This document shows, piece after piece, positions 53,664 to 61,808 of a stretch of 64,000 nt of DNA. The notes under the pieces are model-generated. The model was not told where the DNA came from and did no database searches. It saw only the letters and a list, made by a program, of their open reading frames with translations. Position 1 is the stretch's first letter. The number at the start of each line of letters is the position of its first letter. The stretch comes from Haliscomenobacter sp. (GTDB taxonomy: Bacteria > Bacteroidota > Bacteroidia > Chitinophagales > Saprospiraceae): NCBI GenBank assembly GCA_016707205.1, contig JADJHZ010000021.1, forward strand, positions 15,554 through 79,553. Direction: 5' to 3'. The position numbers and the translations under genes are program-made.

Positions 53664-56381
53664 TTAGCGCAGCGACCAGTTCAAAAACAGGCTCGGGGTG
53701 AAGCCTAGTAAGGAGACGTTGGTTTCCAGCAGCTCCCCTTCAATCACCTGGTATTCTTTGTACCAGACGTTTTTGCGGTTGTACGCGTTGAACAGCGAGA
53801 GGCCGAAGCTGGCTTTGTTCTGGCCTAAGCGGAAATCGTAGTAAGCCGACAGGTCCACCCGGTGGTAATCCGGAAGCCGCAGGGCATTCTTTCCGCTGAC
53901 CTCGAAAAAGCCGCTCTTATTGCCGTTGAGCAGCTCGATCTCGTAATAGCCGGTTGGGGCGGTATAGGGCTTCCCGGTCGCGTAAATGAATACGCCGGAA
54001 AACGTGAATTTGCCCGCCTTATAGCTGGCCACCAGCTTGGTTTCGTGGGTTTGATCCTGATTGGCAAAGAAAGGGGCGCTGCCGTAAATGGGGAAATCAT
54101 ATTTCACCTGCCCGAGGGTATAGCTGATCCATCCGGTGAGTTTGCCCACTTTTTTTTGCAGCAAAAAATCAATACCCTTTGCGGTTCCCTTTCCATGGTA
54201 GAAAAACTCGGTGTAATTCAGGCGCCGTTCGGGGCCAAAACCGGCGGGTTGGAAGCGGGTAGTGTATTCCGAGAGGCCGTCCATGGGTTTGTAATAGGCT
54301 TCTGCGTCAAACAGCAAGGTGTTGGTTTCGTAACTTCCCCCTGCAATCAGGTGGTACGCAGAGCTGACCGGTACCTGGTCGCCGTTGGCCAGCAGCCAGA
54401 AGTCCCGGCTGCCCTGCTGAATATCTTCCCGCAAGATCCGGGTAGCGAACTGGTAGTAATGGCCGAAAGCGGCCTTGAGTTTGATTTTGTCGGTGAGCAC
54501 GTAGGTGAGGGAAGCCCGGGGCTCCAGGTAAGTCTTTTTTAAGGGGGCATAGTACGTTGTTCGCAGTCCGCCTCTAAGGATGAGTTTATTGGACAGGGTC
54601 CATTTGTCCTGAATGTAGGCCGCGGCTGTCAGTCCATGGTCTTTGCGGTTGAGGACTTCGACCGTATCGTTCAGGAAATAGGAGTAATCGACATCCTGGT
54701 AAGACGTTTGGAGTCCGAATTCAAGCTGATTTCGGGAGTTGATTTTGAATTCGTTATCCAGTTTGAGGGTAACATCGCGCAGGTCGTTGTTTTCCCGGCT
54801 GCCGTTGTTCTGCACGACCAGGGAATCGGACCGGGTGATGGTGGTTTTGTCTCCGCGTTCGCGCTCGCTGTAGTAATTGGAGTAGGAGAGGTTGGCATTG
54901 GCGTACCAGCGGCCGGAAAAGCGTTTGGACCAGGCGAGGCTGGAGCCCCAGTTGCCCCATTGGGTGAGGTCGGTGCTTTCCCGAACGAAGTTGAAATTTG
55001 GCCCCGGCTGCCCGGCAGGCCCTTGAAAGCCCCTGTTGTCGGCGCTCCGGGTGTTGTCGAGATCGTCCTGGCCGTTGTAAAAACTCAGGGAGATCAATTC
55101 GGACGGGTTGGGACGGAAGCTGACCTTGGCGTTGAGGTCGTAGAAGTAGGTATTGGGCTGCACGTCTTGTTGGGGGAGGCCTCTCCGGCCGGCAAATACA
55201 GGAGGGCTATTCACTGGCCGGGTGCTGTTGCGGGTAAATGCTTCAAAAATATTGTTGTAGAAGTTGCTTTGGAATGACCTCCGCGCCGCCACCAACACCG
55301 ATCCTTTCCCCGCTGCGAAAGGCGTTTCTGCGAAGGCATTGACGGAGAGGAGGCTTAACCCCACCCCAATATTCAGGGCTTCCGAGTTGCCGTCTTTCCC
55401 GGTCAAATCGACCACGCTGGAGATTCTGCCTCCGTATTTGGACTCGAAGCCGCCTTTGAATAATTGCACGTCCTTCACGGCATTGGCATTGAACGCGCTG
55501 AAAAACCCGAACAGGTGGTCTACGTGGTACACCGTAAATCCATCGAAGAGTACCAGGTTTTGATCCGGAGTGCCTCCGCGGACGTACAACCCCGAAGAGC
55601 TTTCATTCGACCCGCTGATACCGGGAAGCAACTGCAGCGACCGGAAGATATCCCGTTCCCCGAAACTGGGCAGTTTAGCCAGCGCTGCCGGGGCAATGCC
55701 GATCTGGCTGACTCCGGTCGACGCTTTAATGAGTTGCTCTTTCTTCTCTGCCTCGACCAGAATTTCCTGAAGCTGCACCCCAAAATCCTCCATCTGAACG
55801 ACGAGGTTTTGTATGTCCATGGCAGGGTGCAGGCGAAAGGCCTTGGTCTGGTATCCGATATAGGAAACCAGGAGCACGGACGTGTCGGAGGGTACGTCGA
55901 AGAGCGTGAAATACCCGTCGGCATTAGCGTTCGACCCGCTGTAGGGCGCCCCTTGCACCGTGACGGTGGCAAAAGGAAGGGTCTCTCCGGTATTTTTGTC
56001 TTTAATGATCCCCGCCAGGGTAAAATTTTTCCTTGTGGGCAGTTCGTCCGAAGGATGGTCCGCCTGGGCGATATCCGCACTCTTTTTAAAAATCAGGACC
56101 GTCTGACCCCGGAAACCAAAATCCAGGTCGGTGCCCTGCAAGATGATCTTCATGGCGTTCTCCAATGGAATTGCCCCAAAAGAAGCGGAAACTCTATAAC
56201 TCTGGATGATTTTTCGGTCGTACTCAAAAGCGAGGTCGTAATTGATCTTCAGTTCGAGAAAAACCAGATCCAGGCTCTTGTTCTCGTACTGCCCCTTGAC
56301 CTTCAGCTTTTCCAGCCCCTGGGAAAACAGCGGGGCGGCGCCGATACAAACTAGCGCCAGCAAAGTAACGAGTTGCTTCAT
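53664..56381 (-). CDS. TonB-dependent receptor with STN and carboxypeptidase-like domains
   Basis: A 905-residue protein. It has a signal (LVTLLALVCIGAAPLFSQG), a STN domain (~25-110; YDLAFEYDRKIIQSYRVSAS), a carboxypeptidase regulatory-like domain (~117-205; LAGIIKDKNTGETLPFATVT), a plug (~225-340; LPSFGERDIFRSLQLLPGIS, GLYVRGGTPDQNLVLFDG) and a 22-strand barrel ending SLLGFTPSLFLNWSLR. No sigma/anti-sigma gene accompanies it even though a STN domain is present. The ligand is unknown. DUF4249 follows. Energy would come from a TonB system such as 37983-40633. Confidence 0.92.
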   Translation of the reverse strand: MKQLVTLLALVCIGAAPLFSQGLEKLKVKGQYENKSLDLVFLELKINYDLAFEYDRKIIQSYRVSASFGAIPLENAMKIILQGTDLDFGFRGQTVLIFKKSADIAQADHPSDELPTRKNFTLAGIIKDKNTGETLPFATVTVQGAPYSGSNANADGYFTLFDVPSDTSVLLVSYIGYQTKAFRLHPAMDIQNLVVQMEDFGVQLQEILVEAEKKEQLIKASTGVSQIGIAPAALAKLPSFGERDIFRSLQLLPGISGSNESSSGLYVRGGTPDQNLVLFDGFTVYHVDHLFGFFSAFNANAVKDVQLFKGGFESKYGGRISSVVDLTGKDGNSEALNIGVGLSLLSVNAFAETPFAAGKGSVLVAARRSFQSNFYNNIFEAFTRNSTRPVNSPPVFAGRRGLPQQDVQPNTYFYDLNAKVSFRPNPSELISLSFYNGQDDLDNTRSADNRGFQGPAGQPGPNFNFVRESTDLTQWGNWGSSLAWSKRFSGRWYANANLSYSNYYSERERGDKTTITRSDSLVVQNNGSRENNDLRDVTLKLDNEFKINSRNQLEFGLQTSYQDVDYSYFLNDTVEVLNRKDHGLTAAAYIQDKWTLSNKLILRGGLRTTYYAPLKKTYLEPRASLTYVLTDKIKLKAAFGHYYQFATRILREDIQQGSRDFWLLANGDQVPVSSAYHLIAGGSYETNTLLFDAEAYYKPMDGLSEYTTRFQPAGFGPERRLNYTEFFYHGKGTAKGIDFLLQKKVGKLTGWISYTLGQVKYDFPIYGSAPFFANQDQTHETKLVASYKAGKFTFSGVFIYATGKPYTAPTGYYEIELLNGNKSGFFEVSGKNALRLPDYHRVDLSAYYDFRLGQNKASFGLSLFNAYNRKNVWYKEYQVIEGELLETNVSLLGFTPSLFLNWSLR

Positions 56382-56793
56382 AGGAGGTTAGATGTTTAGT
56401 GGTTAGTGGTTGGTGGGTGGTGGTTAAGGCGTAAGGCGTAGGGTGGTTGGTTTGTGGTTAAGTGGTTTTGGCGTTTAGGCGTTTAGGGGTAAGGCGTTGG
56501 GGTGTGTTGAGTGGTTAGTGGTTGGTGGGTGGGGTATGAAATTATTGAAAATAGGATGGATTATTTGTGTTTTATGAAAAAAAGCAGCTTTCTGTGTTTC
56601 TATCGTCCAATAGCTAAATTCTGGCGGCTAAACCTATTCCTAAACAGAAAAGGCAAGCCCGTTCGTTTTGTACTCAATTTTTATGAACAATTTATGAGGG
56701 ACGATTTACGAATGACGAGGTACGAAGTACGAAGTACGAGGGTACTTATTTCCCCAACGCCTAAACACCTAAACGCCTAAACGTTTAAACGCC
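56382..56793. repeat. Repeat-rich gap with complementary arrays
   Basis: GTGGTTAGTGGTTGGTGGG and GGCGTTTAGGCGTTTAGG units (56397-56535) are partly complementary to TACGAAGTACGAAGTACG and CAACGCCTAAACACCTAAAC units (56700-56793). The middle (56536-56695) contains a 70-codon frame of low plausibility that I do not call a gene. The second array begins one base before the stop of the EAD11-CHAT gene. Confidence 0.82.
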
Positions 56794-57735
56794 CTACCTC
56801 ATCACCCTCGGATTCGACAGGTTGCTGATATGGCTGGGGCCGGGCACGTAGACCGGATCGGGGCAGTGGCCATTGGTGATTAACACGGGGATGGAAGCTT
56901 GTTCGGGGAAGCGTTCGAGCAGGAGGCGGCCTTTGGCGAATTCGAAGGCAAAAGGAATATCCTTTCCGCTGGCGATGGCTTCGTAGAAGGCAACGGCAAA
57001 TACCACGGCGCTTTCGTCGTAGATCCGGTCGTTCATGCCGATGGCGTAGGGTACGTGCTGGCCGATTTCCAGGGCGATGGGACCGGAATCGCAGGTGTTG
57101 ACAAAAACGCATTCTACGCTGGGGAACTGGTGCAAGATCGTAGCCAGGACAGCCCCGCTGACGATGTGGGGAGCTCCGTCTTCCTTTTCAAAAACCACGC
57201 CGGTGCCAAAGTCGGGATGATCCACGACGGCGTTGCCTGCAAAATGGACGAACCGCGGGGCCAGACCGGCTTCCAGAAGCATGCGCTGGAGGTCGGTAGG
57301 AGTGACGTGCATTTTTGCCCGGAAATCGAACGCCTGCCGCTTTCCGAACTGCTGTAGCCCTTCGGAGATGAGCTGCACTTCCCGATCGAGCTCCAGGGCC
57401 AGATTGTGAAACGGGTTGGCGCCAAGAAAAAGGATGGTCGTTTTGGGCAAAGCGGAATCGGAAGGGGAAATGCCAGGATCGGGGGCGGCCGATTTCTGGT
57501 CTAATACAGAAATCAGGCGCAACGCGAGGTGCTGGCGTTTGGCGTTCATATCGGCAAAGGTAAGGATACCTCGGTTTTCGCATTGGGTCAGGTATTCCCA
57601 TTCGGATTGGAGCAGCGTGACGTCGGTGTCCCAGGAGGAAAAGCCCGCCTGGGCTGTTTTTTTGGCCAGGATCAATGCCTCCTCAAGGCGGGCGGCGGCG
57701 ACGAGATCCCGGATTTCGGTTTTCGGATCAGACAT
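56794..57735 (-). CDS. EAD11-CHAT protein, catalytic His replaced by Asn
   Basis: A 313-residue protein. Residues ~5-82 read as EAD11 (IRDLVAAARLEEALILAKKT, VTLLQSEWEYLTQCENRGIL). A linker leads to a caspase-like CHAT domain from ~96 (TILFLGANPFHNLALELDRE) to ~300. CHAT proteases normally have His in (S/A)GHG and Cys in N(A/T)C. Here RFVHFAGNAVV carries Asn at ~168 in place of His, while the Cys is kept (VFVNTCDSGP, ~215). VPYAIGMNDRIYDESAVVFA is typical CHAT. It may be inactive, or the neighbouring His ~165 may act instead. It is a probable effector or decoy for an EAD11 switch. Confidence 0.82.
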   Translation of the reverse strand: MSDPKTEIRDLVAAARLEEALILAKKTAQAGFSSWDTDVTLLQSEWEYLTQCENRGILTFADMNAKRQHLALRLISVLDQKSAAPDPGISPSDSALPKTTILFLGANPFHNLALELDREVQLISEGLQQFGKRQAFDFRAKMHVTPTDLQRMLLEAGLAPRFVHFAGNAVVDHPDFGTGVVFEKEDGAPHIVSGAVLATILHQFPSVECVFVNTCDSGPIALEIGQHVPYAIGMNDRIYDESAVVFAVAFYEAIASGKDIPFAFEFAKGRLLLERFPEQASIPVLITNGHCPDPVYVPGPSHISNLSNPRVMR

Positions 57736-57878
57736 AGGAATACGTTGTTTTTGAACAGGATTTGCATAAGTAGGTGTAAACGCTTTCCGCGGCGGTATAA
57801 ATATACGTATTTTGGTAAACGGAGGCGCCTGCTCCCTGGGCGGAGGTTGGGGATAGCATCCTTTAACAAGATAAAATC

Positions 57879-58568
57879 ATGGATCCAACGCACGGGATTT
57901 TGAGCCGCATGCAACACCAGGCGGATCGCTGGGAACAATCCGGCGATCGCCGGATGCTCTTTTTGCGCTGTTATTTCCTGATGACCCAAAACATGCATCG
58001 GGCCATTCTGGAAGGCCAGTTTCGGGATGGTATCTGGGCCGAGGGGCTGCTTCAGCGTTTTGCAGCCTATTACTTCCACGCGCTGGATTTATTCGATCGC
58101 AATGATCCCGGTACGCCGGCGGTTTGGAGACAGGCTCATGAAGCGGCCGGGAACCCTCGCCTTCACGCGTTGCAACACGTTTTGCTGGGCATCAACGCCC
58201 ACATCAATTACGATCTGGTGCTGGCCCTTTATGACGAGATGCACCCAGAGCTTCCAGTTTTGAAGCGGGAAGGCTTTGATCTGCGCCAGTCTGATCATAA
58301 TCTGGTGAACCAGATCATTGCCGAAACCATCGATACGGTGCAGGATCGGGTGCTCGAACCCCACTCCGGCATGTTGGCTTTGGTGGATGTCCTAATGGGG
58401 CGGGCAGATGAATGGATATTGTCGCAAATGATTACCGGATGGCGGAGCGAAGTCTGGCAGGAAGCCTGCGCTATGCTGGATAAAGAAAACCCCGAACAAC
58501 GGGAACAGCATCGGTTGCAGTTGGAGGAAAACGTGCTGAAAAAGGCGGAAGCTATCCTCGCTTTCTGA
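57879..58568 (+). CDS. DUF5995 protein
   Basis: A 229-residue, all-helical protein with GQFRDGIWAEGLLQRFAAYY, LHALQHVLLGINAHINYDLV and QSDHNLVNQIIAETIDTVQD. This is the DUF5995 pattern; the conserved HALQH...INAHINYDL residues suggest a metal or cofactor site. No signal is present. It is divergent from the EAD11-CHAT gene, 143 bp away. Function is unknown. Confidence 0.83.
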   Translation: MDPTHGILSRMQHQADRWEQSGDRRMLFLRCYFLMTQNMHRAILEGQFRDGIWAEGLLQRFAAYYFHALDLFDRNDPGTPAVWRQAHEAAGNPRLHALQHVLLGINAHINYDLVLALYDEMHPELPVLKREGFDLRQSDHNLVNQIIAETIDTVQDRVLEPHSGMLALVDVLMGRADEWILSQMITGWRSEVWQEACAMLDKENPEQREQHRLQLEENVLKKAEAILAF

Positions 58569-58629
58569 TCCAAAACTTCTTAATTTCCGTCTTCGGGGCC
58601 TTTTAAAAGGGGGGGGGTTTTGCTCTCTA

Positions 58630-59430
58630 TTGGGTTGCCCGTGGAGGGGGCTTTTGGGGGGTGGCGCGGGCGGGCGGGTTCCTGATGGTATTGCGCCGGT
58701 GCAGCGCGGGATTTACGTTTTATCGATAAGGCGTGGTTCGTCTCCTTCAGGGTACCGCTTTGTTGGACCTTATTCCGAGGGAATAGCCAAAGTAGCGGCT
58801 AATAACCTGGGCGGTTATATGGATAAAACGGGAAAAATAGCTATCCCCGCGAAATACCCCAACCTGGGAAGCTTCGTCAACGGCATGGCTATTGTAGTGA
58901 ACGCGCAGAATAAATACGGTTTCATGACAAGACCGGCAAGGAGGTCATTCCGCTTTCCTTTGACGAAGCGGGCGATTTTTCTGCCGACGGACTGGCGCCC
59001 GTCCGGCAGGGAACTCTTTGGGGTTTCGTGGATAAACCGACTTCACTACGAAGTGTCAACATGTGCGGTGCGTAAAGAGGATGGTAACCCAAACAGGAAA
59101 TAGTAGCTTTCGAAGCGGCAAAGAATTCCTGGAGATTTTGCCGCCGTCAAACCAACGGCAAATGGGGCTGCCAACCTAATGGCAGGGCAACTGTCTCACC
59201 ACGGAACAGCTTTTACGAAAACTGTGCAAACGAGTAGGCGCTTTAACGCGCTGGAGCACCAGTCCCTTTTGGAAGGCGGTGCCGGCGGGATCGCTACGTG
59301 AAAAGAACGGCAAGTTCGGCATCGTACAACAATGGCAAAGAATCATCCCCAGTGATGGCCGGCAATTACCAGAATGGAACTGGACGTTAGTTTTAAAGGG
59401 TATGAGGTGAGGGCGTTGAGGAAGTAGGCG
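58630..59430 (+). pseudogene. WG-repeat protein remnant with several frame breaks
   Basis: The frame from 58630 contains WG-repeat sequence (FVGPYSEGIAKVAANNLGGY, DKTGKIAIPAKYPNLGSFVN). At about 58930 it shifts, and the next frame gives DKTGKEVIPLSFDEAGDFSA, DGLAPVRQGTLWGFVD, then stops. Further WG scraps, NGKWGCQPNG near 59150 and NGKFGIVQQWQR near 59305, lie in yet other frames. A G9 run (58608-58617) precedes it. The number of breaks supports a true pseudogene rather than error. Confidence 0.65.
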
Positions 59431-59466
59431 TAGGGTGCCAGGCAAAAGACATAAGGACGTAACGCC

Positions 59467-60192
59467 TTAACGCCTCAGCGTTTTATTCGCCTTCCGGATA
59501 TCCGCATGCCAAATGTCGTATGTGTAGCAGGTTTCCCAGCCTTTGAAGTCGTAGTGCCACCATTCCCAGGGGTAGATCTCGAAACCGGCGGCGACCATGG
59601 CATTTTTCAGGATTTCCCGGTGGGCCAGGGAGGCGCTGTCGGCCTCCATGTACGAATGGAAGGAGCGGGGCGTGGTTTCGTCGTAGCCCGAAGGCATGGA
59701 GAGTTCCTTCCCCGTTTTGAGGTCGAAAAGGGTGAGGTCGATGGCCATGCCGCGGTTGTGGCGGGAGCCTTTGTGCGGATCCGCCACAAAGGTGGTATCT
59801 TTTATCGTTTCGTAGAAAATCACGGTGACTTCATAGGGCCTGTATCCGTCGTGGAACATAAGGCCGAGGCCTTGTTTTTTCAAGGCCTTATGCGCTTTCT
59901 TGAGCGCCAGGGCGGCGGGCTTGCGCATGAAAACCTCCGCGGCAGGATAGAGCGGGCGGCCGATGAGGTTGTCGGAAGTGGCGTATTTGACCTCGAACCG
60001 GGCGCCGGGGATGCGTTTTTTCAAATCGACCAGCTCGTTGTCGGGGTTGGCGCGTACGATCTGCTGGTAGATCTTCACGTCGTTGACCACCGGCAAGCCG
60101 TATTTGCTTTTGGGCAACGGGATGTTTAATTCCTGGCCGAAAGAGGAAAGGGTTGCGAAAAGCAAAGCAAAGAACAGGGTCAGGTTGCGCAT
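59467..60192 (-). CDS. D-Ala-D-Ala dipeptidase, VanX/DdpX family
   Basis: A 241-residue protein starting MRNLTLFFALLFATLSSFGQ (signal). The M15D core is present: IPGARFEVKYATSDNLIGRP, FHDGYRPYEVTVIFYETIKD, zinc His/Asp in SRHNRGMAIDLTLFD and EWWHYDFKGWE. With a signal peptide and no van genes nearby, a role in cell-wall D,D-dipeptide recycling is likelier than vancomycin resistance. Its stop TAA is in a GCGTTAAGGCGTTACG repeat. Confidence 0.9.
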   Translation of the reverse strand: MRNLTLFFALLFATLSSFGQELNIPLPKSKYGLPVVNDVKIYQQIVRANPDNELVDLKKRIPGARFEVKYATSDNLIGRPLYPAAEVFMRKPAALALKKAHKALKKQGLGLMFHDGYRPYEVTVIFYETIKDTTFVADPHKGSRHNRGMAIDLTLFDLKTGKELSMPSGYDETTPRSFHSYMEADSASLAHREILKNAMVAAGFEIYPWEWWHYDFKGWETCYTYDIWHADIRKANKTLRR

Positions 60193-60263
60193 AACAGGTT
60201 GGATTAAGGATGATTGGATAAAAATAAAAGGATTTTGCTTACTACTCGGCATTTTCGGAACGA

Positions 60264-60295
60264 TACCTTCCAGGCTTGCGAAAACAGGAAGGTCT
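60264..60295. repeat. Divergent copy of the etfA-distal hairpin repeat
   Basis: About 27 of 32 bases match 12244-12275 (ACCTTCCAGG ... CAGGAAGGTCT), with weaker pairing here. It lies between the divergent VanX-like and membrane-protein genes. Confidence 0.6.
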
Positions 60296-60421
60296 GGACA
60301 TCCGAAACACGGAAACGTTGGGAAGAGCAGGTATTTTGATCTTCTTATGGCAAAAGGCCCGGGCTGTTTTCCCGGTATGGACGCAAAACCCTATATTCAC
60401 CCTGCAACAACGCTCTTTGCC

Positions 60422-61762
60422 ATGGAAGAACAACGCCCTGTCAGTTCCGTGAGCGAGTGGCTCGACGGACTCCAACGCGACAGTTGGAACCTGGAATTGC
60501 TGATCTCCGGGTTTTCCATTTTTCTGCTGATCGGACTGATCGACAAACTGGTTTCCTATTTCGGGAATATCTGGGCGGCCACAGGGCACATACAGTCTAC
60601 CGTCATGATGCTCAATTTCCTGCTGGCCGTAGTAACCTTGGGCGCGATTACGCTAACGATCAACCTGGTGCTGCATATGCTGCTGCGGGGGTTCTGGATC
60701 GGAGGTATTGGCCTGCGGTCGGTCAGCAAGGAGATCCCGCTGGAGAAGTTGCGCTACGCCGAACCGTTTGCCTCCCGGCTTAGCGAGCGCGTGCCTTCCC
60801 TGGACAAGGTGCTGCAGCGCATCGACCGGATCTGCAGCGGAATTTTTGCCTTTGCTTTTTTGATCGCGCTCATGTTCTTTTCCCTGTTTTCGGTGATTCT
60901 GGTGATGGTGGGCTGTCTGTTTTTCCTGACGCAGCTCATTCCCCTTTTTCCCGAAAAGGTCAATTTCATCCCCGGGATATTCATCGGCGGGTTTATCCTT
61001 GTTTGGTTGTCGCTAAGCGCGTTGTATTTTGCCGACACCATCACGCTGGGTCTTTTGAAGCGCAAGCGGTGGATTGCGCGCTGGTATTATCCGGTGTACC
61101 AATTTTTCGGACTGATCTCCTTTGCCTACGTCTACCGCTCGATTTACTACCACCTGATCACCAACTACTCGCGGCGCAAAATCCAATTGGCGTTGTTCGC
61201 CTACCTGTTTGGGTTTATGGCCATCCCTTTTGTCAAGTACGACTATTTTATCTTCTTCCCCGACACCCCAAAGGGAACGGAAATGGAGACCAACTATTAC
61301 GATGCCCTGAGGCCGGAAGACGCGTTTATTCAGGTGGCCAGCATCCCGGACCGAATGGTGGAAGGCGACTTTTTGCCGGTCTTTATCCGCTACAACGTCA
61401 ACGAAAACGACCGCATTGCCGCTCAATGCAACGGCTATTCGCCGAGCAAAAAAGGCGGATTGGTATCCGGCATCCGGTTTAAGAACGGGCTCAAGATTAG
61501 CGATCCCCTGATTAGCGAGAAAGACCCAAATGCGCTCCTGGGCTGCCTGCGCAACTATTACGCCGTATATGTAGACAGCACAAGGACCGTCCCGGATTTC
61601 TACTTCTACCGCCATCCCCAGCACCATCAGCGCGGCATATTGGGCATGGTCGGTATCGCCTCCCTCCCCCCCGGCAAGCACACCCTCCGGCTGACCCGAA
61701 GGATAAAAACCAAAGGAAAACCTGCCGAAGAAGACGTGGCGGAGATTCCGTTTTGGAGGTAG
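60422..61762 (+). CDS. Multi-pass membrane protein of unknown function
   Basis: From ATG 60422 (MEEQRPVSSVSEWLDGLQRD) the protein has 446 residues; a start at 60347 would add 25. Segments at ~30-48, ~65-92, ~145-180, ~190-215 and ~250-290 are hydrophobic. The C-terminal ~150 residues are soluble and look beta-rich (GDFLPVFIRYNVNENDRIAA ... PPGKHTLRLTRRIK). I do not recognise a family. The gene is 229 bp from the divergent VanX-like gene. Confidence 0.72.
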   Translation: MEEQRPVSSVSEWLDGLQRDSWNLELLISGFSIFLLIGLIDKLVSYFGNIWAATGHIQSTVMMLNFLLAVVTLGAITLTINLVLHMLLRGFWIGGIGLRSVSKEIPLEKLRYAEPFASRLSERVPSLDKVLQRIDRICSGIFAFAFLIALMFFSLFSVILVMVGCLFFLTQLIPLFPEKVNFIPGIFIGGFILVWLSLSALYFADTITLGLLKRKRWIARWYYPVYQFFGLISFAYVYRSIYYHLITNYSRRKIQLALFAYLFGFMAIPFVKYDYFIFFPDTPKGTEMETNYYDALRPEDAFIQVASIPDRMVEGDFLPVFIRYNVNENDRIAAQCNGYSPSKKGGLVSGIRFKNGLKISDPLISEKDPNALLGCLRNYYAVYVDSTRTVPDFYFYRHPQHHQRGILGMVGIASLPPGKHTLRLTRRIKTKGKPAEEDVAEIPFWR

Positions 61763-61781
61763 GGGGGGGTGCCCCGAACAG

Positions 61782-61802
61782 GCTCGGATTGAAAATCCGA
61801 GC
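61782..61802. repeat. Mini-hairpin between convergent genes
   Basis: GCTCGGATT-GAA-AATCCGAGC, a perfect 9-bp stem, with CTACAGG following. An inverted, degenerate copy lies near 48046-48072. It may also end transcription of the neighbouring genes. Confidence 0.75.
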
Positions 61803-61808
61803 TACAGG

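Noticed and set aside
56511..56780. 89-codon plus-strand ORF in the repeat gap
   Set aside because: Its ends are repeat-encoded and no start context or homology supports it.
59467..60192. Vancomycin resistance (VanX)
   Set aside because: The protein has a signal peptide and no vanH, vanA or vanRS genes nearby, so dipeptide recycling is more likely.
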